Of a stretch of 64,000 nt of DNA, positions 1 to 10,689 are shown one piece after another. The translations under genes and the position numbers were made by a program. Source of the DNA: Nageia nagi (lineage: Eukaryota > Pinophyta). Where the stretch lies: positions 129,084,001 to 129,148,000 of the forward strand of contig JBITNC010000001.1 of assembly GCA_050084985.1 (NCBI GenBank), read 5' to 3'. Under the pieces are notes generated by a model. The model saw nothing but the letters and a program-made list of their open reading frames with translations. It had not been told where the DNA came from and made no database searches. Numbering within the stretch: the first letter of the stretch is position 1; every line of letters begins with the position of its first letter.

Positions 1-1490
1 CTAAACCAATTCTTCCATTCATATTTATAAAGGATTTTCCCATACACTAACTATTGATATAATTTAAATTCTTAAGAATCTAGATCCATAAGACAACTTG
101 GCCTTATTATATCATAACTAATGATGATGTTCTTATGTTATGAACTTTTTCCATGACTTTGGTGGGTCAAGCCTTGGATTGGTATAACAACTTGCCACAA
201 CATAGTATCTTATCTTTTGAGAAGTTGGATAATCAATTTCTAGATCACTTTGGGATAAACATAAGGAAGAGAGCCTCTATCATGAATTTGGATAAGTTAT
301 CCCAATTTGATGATGAATCTATATCATATTATGTATTCCATTAGAGGAAAATTATGATCGAAATGTTCTATAGTTTTCCCCAAGAGAAGTTGGTCAAGTT
401 ATTCTTTAGGAGTTGCAACAAGCACATCTCTTCTATCCTAGAAATTTAAAGGAACCTTAACTTTGAAGATTCCTTAGCTCAAGAAGAGATCATTGAAGAG
501 GTAAAATTTCAAGAAGGTGAAATAAAGCTAAGGAAAAATGATAATAATAATAATAATGAAAAGAATCATTATAATGGTGGTAACCCCAACCAAACCAAAC
601 CTAGGCCACAAGAAAACCAAGTTACATATGCCATTAATCAAACACAACCTATTTTACAACTAGCATATCCTATACAAAGAAACAATCAACCAAGGAATGA
701 ATACCAACAACAAGATCAAGGGCAATATAAGCAAGGGTAGTATAATTAGGGTAACCAAGGAAATTAGGGTAATCAACATAATAATTAGCTAAGGCCTCTT
801 ATACCACCAAGGAAACCCCAACAATAATAAAGGAATTCAACACCATTAGTGGATCCTATAGAGGACATACTCAAGAAGCTTCTAGATGTAAGTCTATTTA
901 CACTTCCTGATAAAAGATAAGAGGACCCTAATGGTGCACAACCATAATAGTATAGGGAAGATGAGTTTTTTGCCTTCCATCATTAACAAGGGCATGCAAC
1001 TAATAAGTGTCAACATTTGAGAGCTATGATTCAGAGATTAATTGATGATGGTCATATATACATAGGAGCACCCCAACCTCAACCTAATAGAAATTTAGGG
1101 GCATATCAAAATTGTTTACCAAGGCATGCTCCCAACATGAACCATGTAAATACCATGGCCTCCATGTCAAGACAAGTAATGCATGATGGTATGTTTCCCA
1201 CTAAGTTTATTGATATAATGGGAATTAAGCCATTTTATGTTTCCACTTGTATAAGGAGGGGAAGTGAGAGAGCACCTCCCCCTAGAGACACAAGAGCACA
1301 TAAACCTATGCAACCAATTAATATTCAAGTTTCATATCATTCTTCTAGACCAACTATTACAATTCAGAATTAGTTGGAGCAGTAATTGTGGTTAACTCCT
1401 ACTAAGTTGTCCTTATGGGTTTTGTTGCAACAATTCAAGGCTCATTGGGATGACTTGAATGATGTACTTAAGACCATTAAGTTATAGGGA
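1..1490 (+). pseudogene. Ty3/gypsy gag, decayed
   Basis: Gag is the structural protein that packages retrotransposon RNA. The fragment opens at the window edge. From about 153 to 480 it shows the gypsy gag core: a Trp-Tyr-Asn-Leu patch (DWYNNLP), then a FDNQF-type helix and later 'DSLAQEEIIEE'. A Gln/Asn-rich linker (about 530-830) follows, then a degraded zinc-knuckle-like stretch near 969-1015 with GH and a final Cys, then 'RLIDDGHI'. The tail near 1395-1485 (LSLWVLLQQ, KAHWDDL) matches the segment that precedes the protease in intact relatives. The frame is broken by many TAG and TAA codons, most in Gln-rich context. The polyprotein resumes only at about 2950. Identification as gypsy gag is firm; the exact 5' limit lies outside the window. 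Confidence 0.8.
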
Positions 1491-1855
1491 TCATTTTAGC
1501 CATGAATCTTTGCTAATAAGCAAATTTTAGAAATTCTAAAACTAGAAAATGGTAAAATTTTTGGGTTAGAAAATACCCATGTTGCCAAAAAAGTTTTTAT
1601 TATTTTTTTTCTAGACTAAGTCACAAAGTTAAATTTAAATTTTAATTTTTTTTTATTAAATCACCAATATTTTGAAATAACAAATAGTCGAATTCACCTT
1701 GAAATTATAAATTATTATTTATATTTTGATTAAATCACCACATATAAATACCTTACTCTAAATAATAAATTTGATACATACATTGTTATTTTCTCCTAGA
1801 TCTCCTTTGAGCAAGTGTATCAACAAAGCATATTTTAAAGATGGTAGTAGTCTAC

Positions 1856-2261
1856 CTTCGAATGGTAGCATGCTATCTTCAAACGGTGGTATTATTCCTT
1901 CAAATAGTGGCATTCTTCCTTTGAATATGGCATTCTACCTTCCAATGTTGACATTCTTCCTTCAAATCGTGGCATTCTACCTTCAAATGGTAGCATTCTA
2001 CCTTCAAATGGTAGTAGGATACTACTAGAAGGTAGCAGACTAGTACCTCTCGATGGCATCTTGCTACGGCTCATTGGTATCCTACTACTGCTTGATGGCA
2101 TCTTGCTACCATTTGGTGGCATTTTGCTTCTATTTGGTGGCATTTTGCTATTGTATGGTGGTATTCTGCTACCACTTGATGGCATTTTGCTACCTCCCAG
2201 TGGCATATTACTACTGCTTGATGGCATTTTGCTACCACTCTATGGCATACTACTATCGCCT
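1856..2261. repeat. 21-bp minisatellite in two blocks
   Basis: Block 1 (1856-2001) has seven units close to CTTCAAATGGTAGCATTCTAC, one of them 20 bp. A 50-bp spacer follows. Block 2 (2052-2261) is exactly ten 21-bp units close to GATGGCATTTTGCTACCACTT. The two consensus units share the GGCATTnT core and point the same way. Because 21 is a multiple of three, several frames on both strands stay open as heptapeptide repeats. No protein is implied. Confidence 0.9.
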
Positions 2262-2654
2262 AGTATAATGCACCTTGTCAAAAGCATGATGTTTGACCTT
2301 GATTTCCATTTTCTTTGAAATTTAAGATGTGATTTCAAGGAGCCATAACTTTGTTATGCCAGAACCTCCAAAAATAATATTTTTTGGACCTAAATTCTCC
2401 ATATAGCATCTTAAAATTAGCTTTTGCTCTATGTTCTCAAGATTTTTAGGCTTTTTCGTATGTTAGAAATTTAATATCTTTTTTTATACTTTAAGTTGAG
2501 TCCTGATATTTTAGATTAAACTTGATTATAAGAGAGATGCATATGCAAATTTTGGGCATAATATGACTCATCTGTATTTTTAGAAAAAGATGTTTTTAGG
2601 GTTACTTTAGGGTTTCTTTGGTTTTTTGTTTTCTATATGATGGATTGCATTCTC

Positions 2655-2755
2655 TTAAGGACTACTACTGCTCGATAGTAGAATGCTACCATCCAATAGA
2701 AAAATGTTGTCACCTAGTAGCAGATTCCTGCCAATCAGTAGTAGACTACAACAAA
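2655..2755. repeat. Inverted relic of the minisatellite
   Basis: Short words here, such as GTAGAATGCTACCATC, are the reverse complement of words in the 1856-2001 block (GATGGTAGCATTCTAC). The stretch looks like a degenerate array in opposite orientation about 400 bp further on. Confidence 0.5.
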
Positions 2756-2949
2756 ACTCTTTAAATTTGCCAAAAAAAATCTATATGACTTTTTTTTAGC
2801 TTCAAATTTGCCTTTGTAATTTTTTCAATTTTTTTAATATTGCCTTATGAATTCGATTCGCTAAAAAATTTCCAAGTTATTTTTAAGAAAGGGCTCTTAA
2901 ATTATCTCTATTGATTTATCTAATGAAGATCCTAATTCCTTTATGGACT

Positions 2950-3410
2950 TTTGTGTGATAGTTTAAGATTAAATGAGGCTTTCTACAACTTTCTACATGG
3001 ATGAGGTATATCATACCCCAAGGTCATCTAAGAAATATCTAGCTATTTACATCATTTCTTATATAGATGGAAAAGGAGTTAAGAGAGTCATGATTGATGA
3101 AGGGTCAACTATTAATATGGTATCTACAATTGTGCTTCAAAATCTTAGTATCCCCATATTTTATTTGAGTGCTCCCACTTTGACCATCAAGGCATTCAAT
3201 AATACTTTGTCTAGTTATGATTCCTATTAAGGTTGGAGTGAGATCGATTCCTAAACCTTGCTATGTTGTTGAGGGTGATATGTAGTATAATATTCTTTTG
3301 GGCTTACCTTAAATTGATGATATGGATGGTGTCTCCTCCTCGAACCATGGTTTCTTCAAGTATTTGTATGGTGGTAAGACTCATTACATTCTAGTAGCTT
3401 CTAACCCCTT
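2950..3410 (+). pseudogene. Ty3/gypsy aspartic protease, frameshifted
   Basis: The retroviral-type aspartic protease cuts the Gag-Pol polyprotein. The catalytic loop is visible as MIDEGSTINMV (around 3090-3125), matching the family pattern D-x-G-S-x-N. It is preceded by 'AIYIISYIDGKGVKRV', the beta strand that normally leads into the loop. After about 3225 the reading shifts one frame: 'VGVRSIPKPCYVVEGD' and 'LLGLP' continue the protease C-terminal half, with stops where Gln is expected. It belongs to the same plus-strand element as gag (1-1490) and RT (4666-5574). Confidence 0.75.
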
Positions 3411-4665
3411 CACTATTACAACCTTATTCAAGCTCTCAATCTATTTTCTATGCTGATTTTGTTTCCCACCACTATCCTTATGAATAATAATCCAAATCAA
3501 GCATCATTTAGTTTGTAATGTACCCAATCCTTGCATCCTGATTTTGGTCAATCTTTTAGATCAAAACCTTCATTTTCATCACTTCCATTTGATGTACCTC
3601 ACCCTATGCATCCTCATAGTAAATATCCCATTGAGTCTTCATCATCAGAGTCATTGGGTTTGATACCTCAGATCAAGAAGCCTCAACCCAAGGCCATTCA
3701 ACCTTATTCCTATAATAAAGTTCCCCAACTTCATAATCTCTATAAATCATCATATGTGCCACTTCAACCTTCCCAAGAGGAAGAGTTCCATGCCTTCACA
3801 TGTGATCATATCACCCAAAATAAGGATGATGATGATGATTCTAATCCTTACCTTATTTTGGTGCAATATGCTAACCTTGGTCTAAGGGAATATTGAATTG
3901 AGGATGTATCATGTAACATTGAATCAGTTAAGGATTTTTGCCAACCTCAAGATGCTTCCATCACTATTGAATTTGTGATTCCTTAAGTTTGAATTCCTAA
4001 GAAGTCATTTTTTTATGCTAGTGTTGATTCTCCTTATGATGTCCCTTTTGACCACCCTTTGAAAGAGAGGTTTTATGCTAAAGTCAATTACTTGTTATTT
4101 CCTAACTTTATTCGATGATATTTTTAGTATTATAAATGGAAATGTTATGGGTTGGGAAACTTTGACCAAGGCATGATTCATGCCTTCCAAATTACTTTTC
4201 AAGCTAGTCATGACAATCGAGTCCTTAGGTTTAAGGGTCCCAAATTTTCCACACTTGAAGAGGAGTTTGCCAATCTTGAAATTCATGATCAGCCTTTTGA
4301 TGTTGATGATATCAGTCTTTATTTTCATCCTTCTAGTCCTAGCTCATCAGATTGTTCTATCCCCTTTGATTTCTTTGATGATCCATTATATTCAAACTTG
4401 ATAGTTTCTATCAATATCATTTTTATCCATGAGCTTGATTCTTTTTATCACCCCTCAATGGTGAATTTTTTGATTGTTGTTGGTACCAAATTTGCAAATT
4501 TCTCCTTGCCACCATCAGATTTCTTTTCCCATGCAATGTTTATTTTCTTTCTCATTAGTCCTTTGATGAAGCATATTTTTCATGTTTTATGTCTTCCATT
4601 CTTAATCATACTAAATATGATTACTCATATATTCCTATCCTTAAACAACTAGAAGAAGGGTCCAT
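3411..4665 (+). pseudogene. Gypsy gag-pol linker region, decayed
   Basis: This is the long variable stretch between protease and reverse transcriptase. Two open blocks can be read: 3531-3896 (Ser/Pro/His-rich, ending in an acidic run of Asp) and 4152-about 4410 (LEEEFANLEIHDQPFDVDD, Ser-rich). The phrase 'DHPLKERFYAKVNYLLFPNF' joins them near 4048-4118. No enzyme domain is recognised. It is assigned to the element because it lies between protease and RT in the same orientation and has the same stop-codon decay. Confidence 0.6.
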
Positions 4666-5574
4666 ATGCATGTTGGGGGCTTAGTTGAGATTGACATTAG
4701 TGATGAACCAAAGAATCCTAAGATCATCTATGTTGGTGATGTTTTGAATGAGTATGAGCATGACTTAGCTAATTCTATTTTGGTTGAGTATCATAAACTC
4801 TTTGCCTTTGTTCATAATGACATACCAAGTTTAGGTCCTAATCTCATCATGCATAATATCATGATTTATCTTGATGCTAAACCAATCAAAGCAAAAACCT
4901 AGAAAGTTCAATCTAGCCCAGTCTCTTTTGATCAAGGATGAGCTTCAAAATATTTCCAAGGCTTGCTTCATCAAATCTATTGAATACCCCAAGTGGGTTT
5001 CTGATATGGTTCTTTTTAATTGATTTGATGGTCGTATCTATATTTGCATAGATTTTCATGATCTTAAAAAGGTGTGTCCTCAGGATGACTTCCAATCACC
5101 CAACATTTATATCTTAGTAAAAAATACTACAGGGTATGAGATGTTGTTCCTTATGGAAGATTTTTCTAGCTATAACAAAATTTTGGTAAACCTTGATTAT
5201 CAATATAAAATGGCCTTCACCACCCCTTGGGGGACCTATTATTATCAATTCATTCCTTTCAGTATCAAGAATGTTGGAGCTACCTATCAAATATTCATGA
5301 CTTACATCTTTCATGATATGATGCACAATATCATGAAAGATTATGTTGATGATATTTTAGCTAAGTTCAAGATATGTGAAGGATACTAGGATGTTCTTCA
5401 CAAGGTCTTTTGCCATCTTCTTGAACGTAATGTTAGGTTGAACCTTAAAAGTGTGTTCTCAATTTCACATCAGGTAAGCTTCTAGGTTTCATCATGTCTA
5501 AGCAAGGTATTGAGATTGACCTTAAAAAGGTTAATACTATCATTGATATACCTTCTCCTCATAATCTTAAAACA
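4666..5574 (+). pseudogene. Ty3/gypsy reverse transcriptase, truncated
   Basis: RT copies the element RNA into DNA. The N-terminal conserved stretch is at 4780-4900 (EYHKLFAFVHNDIPSLGP). Palm and fingers follow from 5072 in one open stretch: CPQDDFQSPNI, AFTTPWGTY, GATYQIFM and the catalytic YVDD box at 5342-5353. The first catalytic Asp, expected in a MDGFS-like motif, reads MEDFS, so it appears to be Glu. After a frame change, 'LLGFIMSKQGIEID' near 5485-5520 is the thumb region. Similarity stops abruptly at about 5574, where a different gag on the other strand begins. RNase H and integrase are missing. Confidence 0.85.
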
Positions 5575-6545
5575 GGTTTAGGATATTGACCACAGTCTTG
5601 ATCTTGGAATCGAACCCCATAAGGAATTAGTGAACCTTCAAGTGATTTTTATCATATAAAACATACTTAAAAAGTTTGATAAATTTTTGATGATAGGTTT
5701 GCATACTCATAGAATCTTGTTGATATGTATAATATTCCTCATATTTCTTATCAAAATAGACTTGAGGGATAAATCTCTTTTAGAATGCTTCCATAAATTT
5801 TGACCACTTCAAATATTAGATTTTATGCTCAACTTTGTAGGCATTACACCATTCAAGAGCAATATCTTGAAAGTTGTAGATAGGCCATATGGTTTTGGTC
5901 TTTGGAAATATATTTTTTATTAAAAAATAGGTTTCAACATCCTCTAACTATACCTTTACATTTTCACCTTCATGCTTTCCATTAAACTTGGGTATTTGAC
6001 CTTTTTCAGATTAGATGCAAGTTCTTATTTAATCCTTACCTAAATCTGGTTATTCAAACCACTCAATCTTACTTGTACTATAAGGACTAGATTATCTTCT
6101 TATCTTGAAGGATCAACTCTCTAACTTGGTAGATATTTTATCAGTTCTTGCTACTTTACCACTTGCTCTTAGAGTCTTGTGATGGCTTCTCCTCCATTGT
6201 TCTAATTAGAACAACTAGAAGAACTCTCAGTATTATTTCTAGGAACCTATTGATTGGCATTCCTCATTATTCCACCTCTAGAATTTTGGTCTCTAACATT
6301 TACATTTTGATCTCTAACATTTCTTTGGTTTGTCTTGGTATAGGCATTGGCATTTACATAAAGGTTATTTGAGGCACTTTATTGTGGGTTTCATAAAGCT
6401 CTGGTTACATGCCTTAGGATTGCCATAATTTTAATCAACTAAATGGTATTATTATTAGGCTCATGCATACTTAATCTAGATTTTTTAAACTATTACAGCA
6501 AAAGAGTCATGGATTATAGGCTTAAGAGTTTAAACTTGACATTTT
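5575..6545 (-). pseudogene. Ty3/gypsy gag, reverse strand, broken
   Basis: On the minus strand several frames together give a clear gypsy Gag: 'PKFNGKHEGENV', a Leu-Glu-Asp-Val-Glu-Thr-Tyr-Phe helix near 5935-5990, then 'RFIPQVYFDKKYEEYYTYQQ' and 'KFIKLFKYVLYDK' (5640-5790). The C-terminal part is lost where it meets the plus-strand RT at about 5574. The N-terminal side (6100-6400) is Asn/Gln-rich and heavily interrupted. It lies just downstream, on the minus strand, of a primer-site-like sequence and LTR edge at 6541-6555, as gag should. Confidence 0.7.
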
Positions 6546-6552
6546 GATACCA
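6541..6552 (-). other. Primer-binding site, iMet-tRNA type
   Basis: The minus strand reads TGGTATCAAAAT. The plant iMet primer site begins TGGTATCAGAGC, so eight leading bases match and the rest differ by G-to-A type changes. One base further on, at 6554, TG on the plus strand gives the CA end of an upstream LTR. Confidence 0.55.
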
Positions 6553-6553
6553 A

Positions 6554-8742
6554 TGTAATGCAACCACTTATTTCCATCAATCAGAACCCTAAAATTTAGA
6601 CCTAATTTTTTTTATTTGGTTTAACACTTGATATTCTAAGAATGAACTATGTAATCCCATATGAGCTTAGTAAAGCTGCTCAGTAGTTTAGAACTCACTT
6701 GGCAAGATTGGTTAAGAACCCAAGGTAACCAACTCTAATAAATATCTCTAGTGTTCACTTCTCGACACTCATCCTATTGAGAAGATGCCTCAAATGTAAT
6801 CTTATCATTCCTATTCCATGTATCATGTGTAATAGGCTTTCTGATCATAGCATAGTGGTTTTTTACTTAGGACCCATACCACCCAAGGGATCACACTTTC
6901 ACTAAGTTAACATCACCACCTAATGATAACTCTCCATATCTTAAGAGTAGATAGTTTATCATAGGTAAAGTTTCATATGAGCTGGTAGTATCACCTATGC
7001 AATAATCATCATACCTCTATCTGCTAACTGCAAGTGGTATGACTACTAATTACTCTCATCCAGTAATAGTAGTTTTTACAATTACTATCCCCATCTAACT
7101 CACTTATCAAAGGACATGAGTCACTACCCTATCTATAACTATTGGTTAGGCTCACCATGTGGTTTAGCATCCTTGTTTTCATAACTTGGGGATCCATGAA
7201 TATTAAACAATATCCTTGAGTGGTTGTTTAGTCTAATTTATTATTAAATGTATTGACAAGAAAAACCACTCATGGCCTACTAACTATAAACTAATATTTT
7301 CAAATAGTGAAGAGGTGCAAGACACCATACACAAACAAGACCTAGAGTTTAACACCATTCATATTTACCCATAAGTTGTAAATCAAAAGTTTCAATTATA
7401 AGCTTGCTTAAGAATTCTCTTAATTTTATTTATCCCATATGCATTGTATCATGTATATGGGTCTACTTTTTAAAATTTCTCTTACATACATAAAGTAGCA
7501 AGTCATGAGAAAACATCTAGCCATTATGGCTACAAAAGTAATGCAGCACTAAGGGTTCCTCATGCAAGGAATATTCCTTTTTTTTTTTTATTTAGCAAGG
7601 TAGGTTGATTTGGTAAAGGTTCTTTATCATTTTTTCCATTCATCCCAAATGATCTCATTTAATCCCATTAGGTCCCATTTGTACCCAATTTGATCCCAAG
7701 AGTCCCTCAAATATCTCAAATGCTCATAAATTATCTTTTAGAACCCTAATTTTAAATTAGGATTGTTTTCTAATCAATCTACTTTTGTAGAAATTTTGTT
7801 AAAATCATTTACTTATTCAATTTGTAATACCTATTAATACTTTTCATGAAATAAATAGTAATTTCTACTCCTAATAGTCCATATAATCAATACTAATTGT
7901 AGTATTTGATAACCATAATTAAATTTTTTTTTATTAAATTACAATACTAATTTTTTTATAAAAATCATATAATTAAAAAGTAATCTATAAGATTCATTAA
8001 TTAATACCTAATATAATCCATCTATGAAATGTATGAATGATGTTTACTTTCATAAATTTTGAAGCTTTCATAATCTATTACAAGTAGAAATCATGCATTA
8101 TACAAAGCCAATTCAAATATAGTACAACCCATTTAATCACTAATAGGATCTATTTAATAAATCATATTATTTCATATCCAATAAGTTTGTAATTCAAATT
8201 TGTTCATATCATTGGTTTTGATCATTTATCAACTATTGAACATATCCATCAATTTTCATGCAACAAACTTGAAACATCCCTTGGAGCTTGGTAGGTGGAT
8301 CAAGTACTAGGAGAGGAGAATTAGGAAAACCCTTTTAAAATTTGACCATTATGAAAATGAATTTAACTATATACCTCAAAAGAAATTATCTCTTTTCCTT
8401 GGTCAATGTACATTATTCCATTATTTATTTACCCTATAATTAATCTATCTTAAATAATAATAAGGTCTTGGATACCTTAATAATTAATTTATGTAATTGG
8501 TACCATATGAATTATTTTACTAAATATTATACCAATATTATAATCTTAAAACCATAGTTAATTTAATACGAAATTCTAAAAAATTCTTGAATTACTTATT
8601 AAAAAAATTAAACATAACTTATCATCTCATTAGATACTAATTAGTTTAATTGATAAACTTAGATAATAATAAGCAAACATATTTTTATTAATTCATCTTT
8701 TTCTACTTTCACATGAATTTGAAAATATTTATTTACTAAGAT
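6554..8742. other. Probable LTR-derived and unassigned non-coding DNA
   Basis: This stretch begins at the LTR edge next to the primer site and should start with the 5' LTR of the minus-strand gag element. I cannot place its outer end because no second copy is in the window. No coding similarity is seen. It is very AT-rich with short pyrimidine runs. Confidence 0.35.
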
Positions 8743-9690
8743 GATAAACATCATATGAAGACTTTAATAAATTTCATGTCAAAATGAATTCATTAAACTC
8801 TAGCTAAAAGCATAAGAAGAAATATTTGACTAGTCTCTTTAAAATATCATAATACAATTCGTACGTGAAATTTTCCACCCCTACATCTAAATAAAGGAAG
8901 AATAAAAAAAAAAATTCCACTCCTTTACTTTTTAAAAAAAAGACATATCACAAACCTTTAAATAAAATAACCACTATGTCTTTTCTAATGGTACAACACT
9001 TCTAACAATAATTAATTCTATAAGTATGAAACTTTATCAAATATTATGATAAATATCATATTAGGAATTTAATAAAATTAATGTCAAAAATTTTTATTAA
9101 ACTCTAGCTAAAGACATAAGAAGAAATATTTGACTAATCTCTTTAAAATATTATAAAATACATAATACAATTTGTACATGAAATTTTTCACCCCTACATC
9201 TAAATAAAGGGTATATAACAAAAGAAAATTCCACTTCTTTACTTTTTAAAGAAAAATACATGGTACCAACCTTTAAATAAAACAACTACTTTATCTCTTC
9301 AAATGGTACAAGACTTTTAACAATAATTAATTCTATTATACTTTATCAAACATTATGATAAACATCATATTAGAAATTTAAATAAATTCATGTCAAAATA
9401 AATTCATTAAACTCTAGCTAAAGGTATAAGGAGAAATATTTAACTAGTCTTCTTAAAATATTATAAAATACATAATACAATTTGTATATGAAATTTTCCA
9501 CTTCTACATCTATATAAAGAGAAAATTACAAAAGAAAATCCTACTTTTTTACTTTTTAAAGAAAAAAACATGGTAACAATCTTTAAATAAAATAACCAAT
9601 ATGTATCTTTAAATGGTTCAACATTTCTAACAATAATTAATTCTATGAAACTTTATCAAACATTATAATAAATATCATATTAAATATCTC
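8743..9690. repeat. ~305-bp tandem repeat, three copies
   Basis: Three diverged copies can be aligned on the shared phrase ACTCTAGCTAAAG, at 8797, 9101 and 9411, so the spacings are 304 and 310 bp. Each copy also has a CACCCCTACATCTA-like phrase followed by ATAAAG, then ACTTTTTAAA and AACAATAATTAATTCTAT. A partial fourth copy ends near 9690. No coding potential is visible. It may lie within, or next to, an LTR. Confidence 0.85.
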
Positions 9691-9721
9691 AAAATAGGAC
9701 TACCTCAATTAGGTAAAAAAA

Positions 9722-10206
9722 TGTAAAAGAATGCACCTTGAGTTGAAGAGGGAAGAGACACTTCTTTTCTTCACATAACTCTGCATCAGGCTTAAGAATA
9801 ATATGCATGAAATAATAAAAGATAGATAGGTAGGTAGTTTTCTAATGCTCTACTCCTTTATTTATAGCTAAAAGGATTCAAATGTTTCCAAATGTACATC
9901 TCCTTACACCTTTAATAATTTTTGGGGTAGGTTTGCTTAAAGTTGTTGATGATTGAAATGGTATTAAATACCTTGGAGCCTTTTTTATTAATTAATAAAT
10001 TAGTACCAATTATTATCTACACCTAACACAAGAAAATAAAACTAAGTAGGGTCATTACTCCATTATGTTTTTACCCATTATATGTCTTGTAATACCACAA
10101 GAAGACCTTAGTCTCTATCTAATAGTATTTTTACTATTAACCTTATATGGCAATAATATAGACACTCATATTCAACTTTTATCCCATTAAATTTATGTTT
10201 CCAACA
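9722..10206 (-). mobile_element. Possible solo LTR
   Basis: On the minus strand the interval starts TGTTGGAAAC, a common plant LTR opening, and ends CTTTTACA. A TATA-like box CTATAAATAAAGG lies inside (9855-9867). The length, 485 bp, resembles the copia LTRs at 50061 and 60515. The bases flanking the two ends do not form a convincing 5-bp duplication, so the assignment is tentative. Confidence 0.35.
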
Positions 10207-10689
10207 TTATATAAATTTTCATATTTAAATAAGTTATATCCATTTTTTCCTTCTATTTCAAATTTGAATTTCAAAAATACCAAACAAGGGACAATACATC
10301 TTTACCTATGATGGTCACTTCATGCTGCAAAGTAAGGTTAATCCACACATTTTTGCAAATATATTTTCATCAAAAAATTAACAATCATAGCAATTCTTCT
10401 GCATGCATCTACATTATTTACTATGACTATAAGATGTATCAGCTATTCAATGTTAATCATTTCTTCCTCTTATCCTTTCATTCCCTTCATCAATACAACT
10501 TTTTTCCTTAGGGTCTTTGGATTGCTTCTCCATCTTGAGGTGACTTGTGTCAAAACATTTTGAAGCCAATATCAAATTGTCACAAATGACACATATTTCT
10601 TTATCAAACTTATCATTACCATAGCATTATTCAAACATAATCAATTCAAATCCTTGATATAATTCAAGGTTAAATAGTTTCTTGAGGTG
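10207..10689. other. No feature seen
   Basis: AT-rich sequence upstream of the copia pol. A copia gag would be expected here, but I find no gag helices, no zinc knuckle and no copy of the 3' LTR at 13814. Confidence 0.5.

Larger units (their letters stand above)
1491..2949. other. Non-coding insert between gag and protease
   Basis: In related gypsy polyproteins the gag tail runs directly into the protease. Here about 1.4 kb of AT-rich DNA with no family domain separates them. It carries the 21-bp minisatellite at 1856-2261 and a degenerate, reverse-oriented relic of similar repeats near 2655-2750. I could not find target-site duplications or terminal repeats at its edges, so I do not know whether it is a nested insertion or an internal expansion. 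Confidence 0.5.

Noticed and set aside
1892-2227. Ser/Pro/Met heptapeptide-repeat protein on the minus strand
   Set aside because: It is a by-product of the 21-bp minisatellite. Frames on both strands are open for the same reason.
5600-5635. tRNA-like T-arm (GGGTTCGATTCC on the minus strand)
   Set aside because: The T-stem does not pair and no acceptor, D or anticodon arm surrounds it. The stretch is explained by minus-strand gypsy gag.
9722-10206. Target-site duplication for the possible solo LTR
   Set aside because: The flanking pentamers (AAAAA-like and TTATA) do not match, so only the LTR shape supports the call.
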